From positions 1 through 5,122 of the forward strand of contig CAMYWS010000109.1 in assembly GCA_947302865.1 (NCBI GenBank): DNA of 5,122 nucleotides, written 5' to 3'. The translations under genes were made by a program, and so were the position numbers. Below the pieces are notes generated by a model that had not been told where the DNA came from, did no database searches, and saw only the letters and a program-made list of their open reading frames with translations. Of this stretch, positions 1-5,122 are shown piece after piece. The stretch comes from an uncultured Clostridia bacterium (lineage in GTDB: Bacteria; Bacillota_A; Clostridia; Christensenellales; CAG-138). The first letter of the stretch is position 1, and each line of letters starts with the position of its first letter.

Positions 1-1643
1 TAGGTGATCTCGTCCTTGATCGGAGGCAGCTCGGGCTGCTCCGGCTCGGCGGGCTCCGCGGGCTTTTTCTGCTTTGCCATCATCGCTTCCGCCTGTTCCA
101 TCACGACCTTCGGATCGAGGCGGGCAAAGAGGATCTCGGGCTTTCCCGCGACCCTGTTTTCCGACGGATACCAGCCGAAATGCTCGAGCGATTCGATGTT
201 GCGCGGCTCTGCGCCGATCTCTTTTAAGATGCGCTCCGCCGTCGCGGGCATAAAGGACCGCAGAAGGTTTGCGCCGATCGAGATGCTCTCGATGAGGTTA
301 TACAGCACCTCGGCAAGGCGGTCCGCTTTCTCCGGATCCTTCGCGAGGACCCACGGCGCGGTCTCGTCGATATACTTGTTGCAGCGGCGGAAGATATTGA
401 AGATCTCCTCGAGCGCGTCCGAAATGACAAGCTCGTCCATCGCCTTTTTCACGCGGTCACGCGCGCCGACAGCGACTGCTTTGAGTTCCGCGTCGACCGG
501 TTCCGCGACGCCGGTATCCCGTACCGTGCCGCCGAAATATTTGTTGCTCATGGCGACCGTACGGTTGACGAGGTTGCCGAGCGTGTTCGCAAGGTCCGCG
601 TTCAGCCGTTCGATCAGCGTATCCCACGTGATCGTGCCGTCGTTGTCGAACGGCATGTCGTGCAGCACGTAGTAGCGCACCGCGTCTACGCCGAACAGAT
701 CCGCGAGGTCGTCGGCATACATGACGTTGCCCTTGGACTTGCTCATCTTGCCGTCGCCCTGCAGAAGCCAGGGATGCCCGAAGACGGTCTTCGGCAGCGG
801 GAGGTCAAGCGCCATCAGGAAGATCGGCCAGTAGATCGTGTGGAAACGGATGATATCCTTTCCGATCACGTGCAGATCGGCGGGCCAGAGTTTTTTGAAC
901 AGTTCCGAGGATTCGCCGCCGCAATTATAGCCGATGCCGGTGATGTAGTTTACCAACGCGTCGAGCCAGACGTAGACGACGTGCTTCGGATCGAAATCGA
1001 CCGGAATCCCCCACGAAAACGACGTGCGCGACACGCAGAGATCCCGCAGTCCCGGCAGCAGGAAGTTGTTCATCATCTCGTTCTTGCGCGAAACGGGCTT
1101 GATGAAATCGGGATGCGTGTTGATGTAGTCGATGAGCCGGTCGGCGTACTTGCTCATCTTGAAAAAGTACGCTTCCTCCCTTGCGGGCTGCACGTCTCTG
1201 CCGCAGTCCGGGCACTTGCCGTTCACGAGCTGCGACGGCGTGAAGAACGATTCGCACTCCACGCAGTACAGACCTTCGTACGCGCCCTTGTAGATGTCGC
1301 CCTTGTCGTACAAATATTTAAAGATCTTCTGAACGGCTTGGACATGATCGTCGTCGGTGGTGCGGATGAACCGGTCGTAGCTTGTGCCGACAAGATCCCA
1401 GAGCCGCCTGATCTCGCCGACAACGCCGTCGGCGTATTCCTTGGGCGTGACGCCTGCGTTCTTCGCCTTCGTTTCGATCTTCTGACCGTGCTCGTCTGTG
1501 CCGGTCTGGAAATAGACGTCGTAGCCCTCGTAGCGCTTCCAGCGCGCAATGGAATCCGCGAGGATCGCCTCATAGGTATTGCCGATATGCGGCTTGCCCG
1601 ATGCATAGGGGATCGCGGTGGTGATGTAATACTTCTGTCTCAT
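1..1643 (-). CDS. metG: Methionyl-tRNA synthetase, C-terminus cut off by the window edge
   Basis: Class I aminoacyl-tRNA synthetase that charges tRNA-Met with methionine in the cytoplasm, supplying both initiator and elongator Met-tRNA. 547 codons are visible. The Rossmann-fold HIGH signature appears as HIGN (residues 19-22, within YASGKPHIGN). A zinc knuckle has Cys127, Cys130, Cys144 and Cys147 (CxxC...CPDC). The KMSKS loop is intact at residues 299-303 (KMSKSKGN). An alpha-helical anticodon-binding domain follows from about residue 330 and includes 'NADLANTLGNLVNR'. The last visible residues form a Pro/Glu/Ala-rich linker ending in 'PPIKDEIT', which in this family leads into the C-terminal EMAP/Trbp111-like OB domain. 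About 100 residues are therefore probably missing to the left, judging from the usual length of 640-660 for such enzymes. The ATG start follows AAGGAGAGG and lies 1 bp after the stop of the upstream methyltransferase gene. No frameshift or lost catalytic motif is seen. Confidence 0.97.
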   Translation of the reverse strand, partial: MRQKYYITTAIPYASGKPHIGNTYEAILADSIARWKRYEGYDVYFQTGTDEHGQKIETKAKNAGVTPKEYADGVVGEIRRLWDLVGTSYDRFIRTTDDDHVQAVQKIFKYLYDKGDIYKGAYEGLYCVECESFFTPSQLVNGKCPDCGRDVQPAREEAYFFKMSKYADRLIDYINTHPDFIKPVSRKNEMMNNFLLPGLRDLCVSRTSFSWGIPVDFDPKHVVYVWLDALVNYITGIGYNCGGESSELFKKLWPADLHVIGKDIIRFHTIYWPIFLMALDLPLPKTVFGHPWLLQGDGKMSKSKGNVMYADDLADLFGVDAVRYYVLHDMPFDNDGTITWDTLIERLNADLANTLGNLVNRTVAMSNKYFGGTVRDTGVAEPVDAELKAVAVGARDRVKKAMDELVISDALEEIFNIFRRCNKYIDETAPWVLAKDPEKADRLAEVLYNLIESISIGANLLRSFMPATAERILKEIGAEPRNIESLEHFGWYPSENRVAGKPEILFARLDPKVVMEQAEAMMAKQKKPAEPAEPEQPELPPIKDEIT

Positions 1644-1644
1644 A

Positions 1645-3087
1645 TCATTTCCTCTCCTTATTCCTGTCATTGTACGAACCTGCGGGCGATTTGTCAATCA
1701 CAAATATCCACGGGGAAAGCCCGCCGGCCGCCGTGCGGCGCTTTTCGGTAAGCTTCAGCTTCGGATTGTCTTTGATCAGCCGCTCCAGAAGCTTCGCGTC
1801 CGCGGTGTAGAGCACGACTTTTCCGCCGTCGTTCAGAAAGTACGGAAGCCGCCGGAGAAACTTTGCGTACAGCGTTTCATTCTCGCGGTGCGAGCCGACG
1901 CGCGTGCCGAACGGCAGATTCGAGATCACGAGGTCCGCGCCTTCCTTCGCTTCAAAGTGCAGGATGTCGCGGCAGATGAACCGCGCCCTGCTTTCCCCCG
2001 CCTTGGCGTTCTCCCGCGCAATGCGGATCGCCGTACTGCTCTTGTCCACGCCGATAAGCGATCGGCAACGCGCCTGCGTCTCACAGGCGAACAGCAGCGA
2101 GCCGGACCCGCAGAACGGATCGAACACAGCGGGGCGTTCCTTTTTCACAAGCGACAGCGCAAAGCGGCTCAGCGCGTGCGCCATCGCCGGATGGATCGAC
2201 GCGGGCAGCGTCCCCTTGCGCCACGGATAGCGTTCGTCCTTCACGTTCCAGAGCTTCCAGTAGAGATCGCAGACATCGTTTCGCGAGTCGATCCGAAGCT
2301 CGCAGTCGTACGCCGACGGATTGTTGTGCCCGTCCAGAAGAACTTTCAGCTTTTCGATGAATCCGCCGCGGTCGCGGAGATATCCGCGGATCTCGATGCG
2401 GTAATGCGTCCCGATGCAGGTTTTCGCCGCGGCGGCGATCGCCCCCGGCTCCATCGGCACGTCGGACGCGATCGGCAGCAGCGCCTCCGTCATGCAGTTT
2501 GCGCGATAGACCCGCGCGATATCCGCCGTCTTCACCTGCACCGCGTCGCCCTTGACCGTGCCCGAAAGCCCGAGAGAGGCAAGCTCGTCCGAAAGTTCCT
2601 TTGCAAAGCCGTGCGGCGCAAAGCAGAGGATCCTTTCGGGCGCGTCAAGCGTTTCGCGCGTGCCGGTCGGAACGGTCTCGAACCGCTGCATGGCTTTTTC
2701 ATACGCGATCGTGATCTCGGCGATATGCTTGTCCGTTTCCGGCGACCCGGACGCCGGAATACGATAACGCTCCAGCGCGTCCTTTGCGCCGAGCTTCCCC
2801 AGAGCAAGCAGCAGACTCGGCACGGCAAAGAGCGTCGTTTCGGTTTCGAGCGCGCGGGTCAGCATCGGCACGTCCGCCTCATTTTCGAGCGCGCCGACGA
2901 GCCGATAGACATTCTTTCGCGCCTTCGGCGAATCGCTTGTGACCAGCGTGCCGAGAATCGACCGGTCGCCGAGCGCATCTTCGATCTCCGCTTTGCCCTG
3001 CTTCGTTTTTGCGACCGCGCAGAGCGCGGACAGCGCTTCGACCGCCGTTTCGCCGTTCAGTTTTTCAACAAGTTCCGCCGCCGTCAT
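1645..3087 (-). CDS. HEAT-like/THUMP-like/SAM-dependent RNA (guanine-N2)-methyltransferase, 480 aa
   Basis: Probable S-adenosylmethionine-dependent methyltransferase acting on structured RNA. Three parts are visible. Residues 1-135 are Ala/Leu-rich amphipathic helices resembling HEAT repeats, clearest at about 51-108. Residues 150-290 look like the ferredoxin/THUMP-type RNA-binding region of the RlmL/Trm14 group (ILCFAPHGFAKELSDEL, then 'IARVYRANCMTEALLPI'). Residues 295-465 form a Rossmann methyltransferase with motif I DPFCGSGS (323-330), an acidic SAM-ribose position in GVDKS (346-350), RDILHF (373-378) and motif IV SNLPFG (389-394). NLPFG resembles the Trm14/THUMPD branch (tRNA m2G6) more than the NPPYG of RlmL (23S rRNA m2G2445), so a tRNA substrate is favoured, as inference. 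The start overlaps the murG stop as ATGA and lacks a clear Shine-Dalgarno, which suggests translation by coupling; the next in-frame Met is residue 75. Its stop lies 1 bp before metG. The exact substrate and the role of the HEAT part are unknown. Confidence 0.85.
   Translation of the reverse strand: MTAAELVEKLNGETAVEALSALCAVAKTKQGKAEIEDALGDRSILGTLVTSDSPKARKNVYRLVGALENEADVPMLTRALETETTLFAVPSLLLALGKLGAKDALERYRIPASGSPETDKHIAEITIAYEKAMQRFETVPTGTRETLDAPERILCFAPHGFAKELSDELASLGLSGTVKGDAVQVKTADIARVYRANCMTEALLPIASDVPMEPGAIAAAAKTCIGTHYRIEIRGYLRDRGGFIEKLKVLLDGHNNPSAYDCELRIDSRNDVCDLYWKLWNVKDERYPWRKGTLPASIHPAMAHALSRFALSLVKKERPAVFDPFCGSGSLLFACETQARCRSLIGVDKSSTAIRIARENAKAGESRARFICRDILHFEAKEGADLVISNLPFGTRVGSHRENETLYAKFLRRLPYFLNDGGKVVLYTADAKLLERLIKDNPKLKLTEKRRTAAGGLSPWIFVIDKSPAGSYNDRNKERK
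1651..1659 (-). promoter_or_regulatory. Ribosome binding site of metG inside the end of the methyltransferase gene
   Basis: The minus strand reads AAGGAGAGG, 7 to 10 nt before the metG ATG depending on which core pairs. It is encoded by the last codons of the upstream gene (C-terminal KERK), which stops with TGA 1 nt before metG starts. A ribosome finishing the methyltransferase covers this site, so translational coupling or reinitiation is likely. It also fixes the metG start, because the site would be wrongly placed for any later ATG. Confidence 0.75.
3084..3087 (-). other. ATGA stop/start overlap of murG and the methyltransferase gene
   Basis: The minus-strand ATGA holds the methyltransferase start (3087-3085) and the murG TGA stop (3086-3084). 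The roughly 18 bases upstream (CGCGAAGCGGCGAACGC) contain no purine-rich Shine-Dalgarno. Translation of the second gene therefore probably depends on ribosomes terminating on murG. Confidence 0.7.
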
Positions 3088-4148
3088 GCGTTCGCCGCTT
3101 CGCGGATCAGATCGAGGATCATCCCGGTGCCGTCGACGCCCTCGGCGTGTTTCATAATCTCGATATACGATTCCCGCGCGTCGTACAGCGCGAGGACTTC
3201 TTTTTGAATGCTCTCCGCGCTGACCTCGTTTGCAAGGAGTACGCGGGCGTAGCCGCGCTTTTTGAAGTATTCCGCGTTCAGCTCCTGATCGCCGCGCGTG
3301 CTTGCGCCGGACAGCGGCAGAAGCAGCATGGGTTTTTTAAGCGCAAGCAGTTCAAACACGGCGTTTGCGCCGGCGCGGGACACGACGACGTCCGAAAGCG
3401 CGAAGAGATCCGCCATCTCATCCTTGACGTATTCGTACTGCACGTAACCGGGCGCACGGAAGGTCTCGTCCAGCTTGCCCTTGCCGCAAAGATGCACAAC
3501 GTCAAAGGTCTTGAGGAGCTCCGGCAGCGCTTCGCGCACGGCGACGTTGACTGAAAGCGCGCCTAAACTTCCGCCGGTGACAAGCAGCACGGGCTTTTTT
3601 CCGGAAAGCCCCGTAAACGCGAGCGCTTTTTCACGCGAACCGCGGTACAGCTCCGGACGGATCGGCGTGCCGGTGTGCACGCCCTTGCTGCCCTTGACGA
3701 ACGGAACCGTGTCCGCAAACGTCACGAGCACCTTATCCGCAAAGTGCGCGTCGATTCTATTGGCAAGACCGGGCGTATAGTCCGATTCGTGCGTCAAAAC
3801 GGGGCAGATCCCCTTTGCCGCCGCCACGACGGGCACGGAAACGTAACCGCCCTTACTGAACAGCACGGCGGGCTTCAGCTCTTTTAAGATACGCTTTGCT
3901 TGATGATACCCTCTTTGCACGTGGATCGGCATGGTGAGCGTCTTGAAACTCGCATAGCGGCGAAGCTTGCCCGAGTCGATCTCGTGATACGTCACGCCCG
4001 GGACCGGGGTCATGAGGTCCTTTTCCATGCCGGACGTGCCGATATAGTGGATGTCCCATTCCGCGCGGTCGAGCTGTTCGATCAGCGCAAGGTTCGGCGT
4101 CACATGCCCCGCCGTGCCGCCGCCCGTAAAGACGATGGTTTTCTTCAT
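3084..4148 (-). CDS. murG: MurG: lipid II-forming N-acetylglucosaminyltransferase
   Basis: GT-B fold glycosyltransferase (family GT28) that transfers GlcNAc from UDP-GlcNAc to lipid I, making lipid II at the cytoplasmic face of the membrane. The protein is complete at 354 residues, the normal family length. The N-terminal glycine-rich loop GGGTAGHVTP is at residues 9-18, with the conserved His15. Further family segments are SKGGYVS (98-104), HESDYTPGLAN (120-130), TGTPIRPEL (159-167) and the second glycine loop GGSLGA (192-197). The UDP-GlcNAc-binding block SRAGANAVFELLAL (257-270) contains Glu266, and GDQELNAEYF is at 286-295. 'SGKLRRY' and 'HESDYTPGLAN' are of the kind found in Bacillota rather than proteobacterial MurG. 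The ATG is preceded by GAGGGGGAG with a 6-nt spacer. It follows the PBP gene after 41 bp and overlaps the next gene by 4 bp, so it is almost certainly co-transcribed with both. Nothing is missing or unusual in the active site. Confidence 0.98.
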   Translation of the reverse strand: MKKTIVFTGGGTAGHVTPNLALIEQLDRAEWDIHYIGTSGMEKDLMTPVPGVTYHEIDSGKLRRYASFKTLTMPIHVQRGYHQAKRILKELKPAVLFSKGGYVSVPVVAAAKGICPVLTHESDYTPGLANRIDAHFADKVLVTFADTVPFVKGSKGVHTGTPIRPELYRGSREKALAFTGLSGKKPVLLVTGGSLGALSVNVAVREALPELLKTFDVVHLCGKGKLDETFRAPGYVQYEYVKDEMADLFALSDVVVSRAGANAVFELLALKKPMLLLPLSGASTRGDQELNAEYFKKRGYARVLLANEVSAESIQKEVLALYDARESYIEIMKHAEGVDGTGMILDLIREAANA

Positions 4149-4154
4149 AATGTT

Positions 4155-4163
4155 CTCCCCCTC
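4155..4163 (-). promoter_or_regulatory. Ribosome binding site of murG
   Basis: The minus strand reads GAGGGGGAG with a 6-nt spacer to the murG ATG. It lies in the only intergenic gap of the window (4149-4189, 41 bp) and supports the chosen start. The rest of that gap contains no convincing promoter or terminator. Confidence 0.75.
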
Positions 4164-4189
4164 GATTCTATCCTATGCGCAAAAGCGTC

Positions 4190-5122
4190 TCAGTTTCCGG
4201 CGGCCGACGAAATCAGCGCAAGCCTCGTTTCGCCGGGCTTGGTCAGCTCGTCATCCTTCAAAAGCACGCGCGCAATGACGAACTTCATCAGCGCGTATTC
4301 CTCGGGCAGATCCTCCATGTCGAGCTCGAGCATGACAAGCACCAGACGCTCGTCCTCCGGCTTCACCGCGGAGCCGTCCTTGTTCGCCTGACGGAACCCG
4401 GTGAACCATGCGATCTCCTTCTTGGACTGCGAATTCTTATCCTTCTTGTTGCCGACCTCCGCCGTTCCCGTCTTGCCCGCGATCACAAACGAGCGCACGC
4501 CGAGGTTGCGCGCCGTGCCGCCGTGCTCCTGCGGTGAACGGCAGACGCCGATCATCATGTTCGCCATCGTTTCGGCGTTTTGCTTGGAGCAGATCGTTTT
4601 CCATGTCGTGTTCTCCGTGTGGCGGTACATTTCCGTGTAGTTCTGCCCCTCCGCCTGCCAGATGGAATCGACGATGTACGGGACCGGCGCCTTGCCCTCG
4701 TTGCGAAACGCGGCGATATAGCACGCCATCTGCAGGGGCGTTACCAGAAGCTCGCCCTGTCCGTATCCGCTCATCGCGAGCAGGTTGTAGGTCTCGACGC
4801 TCTCCTCGTTCTTGATCTGCGACTTCTGCGTCGGCAGATCGAACGGGACGTTCTCGCCCATGCCGATGTACGTCAGATATTCCTTGAACCGATCCCAGCC
4901 GAGCTTGATCGCAAGCCAGGAGAAGAAGATATTGTCCGAGTCGATGATGCTCGATTCCATGTTCATCGGCGTATGGCGGTTGGAGTTGCCGGTACGCGTG
5001 ATCTCGTCGATGCCGGTGTAGGCGTACGTGCCCTTCTTGACCTCCCAGACGTCCTTGTAGCCGCTCGAGGTCTTGTAGCGCGCGTTGTGGATGTTCTTCA
5101 TCTCCTCCTCGGGGAAGACCGT
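4190..5122 (-). CDS. Class B penicillin-binding protein, transpeptidase domain (PBP2a/PBP3-like), N-terminus outside window
   Basis: DD-transpeptidase that cross-links peptidoglycan stem peptides on the outer face of the membrane and is the target of beta-lactams. The frame is open to the right edge: 310 residues are visible, and the membrane anchor, N-terminal domain and catalytic SxxK are not in the window. The second motif SDN is at visible residues 62-64 (bases 4931-4939, in SDNIFFSWLAIKLG) and the third motif KTG is at 217-219 (bases 4466-4474, in AGKTGTAE), followed by 'IAWFTGF'. From memory, SDNIFF and SGYGQGE closely match Staphylococcus PBP2a (MecA) and Bacillus PBP3, which points to that class B subgroup rather than FtsI/SpoVD. 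KTG-T is present where PBP2a has KSG-T. The Met at base 5101 follows GAGGAGGAG but is an internal residue, since the SxxK must lie upstream. The reading frame ends 41 bp before murG. I am confident of the class and moderately so of the subgroup. Confidence 0.9.
   Translation of the reverse strand, partial: TVFPEEEMKNIHNARYKTSSGYKDVWEVKKGTYAYTGIDEITRTGNSNRHTPMNMESSIIDSDNIFFSWLAIKLGWDRFKEYLTYIGMGENVPFDLPTQKSQIKNEESVETYNLLAMSGYGQGELLVTPLQMACYIAAFRNEGKAPVPYIVDSIWQAEGQNYTEMYRHTENTTWKTICSKQNAETMANMMIGVCRSPQEHGGTARNLGVRSFVIAGKTGTAEVGNKKDKNSQSKKEIAWFTGFRQANKDGSAVKPEDERLVLVMLELDMEDLPEEYALMKFVIARVLLKDDELTKPGETRLALISSAAGN

Noticed and set aside
1641..1700. Possible T-box or S-box leader for metG.
   Set aside because: The upstream sequence is coding for the methyltransferase up to 1 bp before metG, and no T-box sequence or terminator hairpin is visible.
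660..1751. A 363-codon open frame on the plus strand opposite metG.
   Set aside because: It is antisense to an intact metG with all catalytic motifs. The translation is rich in Arg/Val/Ala/Asp with no recognisable domain, as expected for the reverse frame of GC-rich coding DNA.
1888..3207. A 439-codon open frame on the plus strand opposite the methyltransferase gene and the murG end.
   Set aside because: Its product is extremely Arg-rich and low in recognisable motifs, it crosses the boundary of two real minus-strand genes, and it has no convincing ribosome binding site.
3009..3554. A 181-codon plus-strand frame opposite murG.
   Set aside because: It is a shadow of murG, whose family motifs are continuous throughout this stretch on the other strand.
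4149..4189. Possible terminator in the gap between the PBP and murG (CGC-TTTT-GCG on the minus strand).
   Set aside because: The stem is only 3 bp, no U-tract follows, and a murG ribosome binding site comes straight after it. It is more likely chance sequence.

Overview
The window is a gene-dense, GC-rich piece of bacterial chromosome. All four genes lie on the minus strand, so transcription runs from right to left. Third codon positions are strongly G/C. The MetG has a HIGN-type signature with a single Cys4 zinc knuckle, the MurG carries 'HESDYTPGLAN' and 'SGKLRRY' segments, and the penicillin-binding protein belongs to the PBP2a/PBP3 group. Together these suggest a Gram-positive Bacillota, most likely a high-GC member of the Clostridia. 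This taxonomic placement is an inference from motifs, not from a database match.

Reading in the direction of transcription: (1) 5122-4190, the C-terminal 310 residues of a class B penicillin-binding protein with SDN and KTG motifs, whose 5' end lies outside the window; (2) 4148-3084, a complete murG; (3) 3087-1645, a 480-residue protein with a HEAT-like N-terminus, a THUMP-like RNA-binding middle and an N2-guanine-type RNA methyltransferase domain; (4) 1643-1, metG, which runs off the left edge just before its expected C-terminal tRNA-binding OB domain.

The genes are packed like one operon. A 41-bp gap separates the PBP and murG, murG and the methyltransferase gene overlap by 4 bp (ATGA), and the methyltransferase gene and metG are 1 bp apart. 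I saw no terminator, promoter, T-box or riboswitch between them, so the promoter probably lies beyond the right edge. The first pair acts in peptidoglycan synthesis: MurG completes lipid II and the PBP cross-links the resulting glycan strands. The second pair acts on RNA: a probable tRNA or rRNA methyltransferase and the enzyme that charges tRNA-Met. No mobile elements, RNA genes, CRISPR arrays or notable repeats were seen. The most notable points are the HEAT/THUMP-like/methyltransferase architecture and the PBP2a-like motifs of the transpeptidase next to murG.
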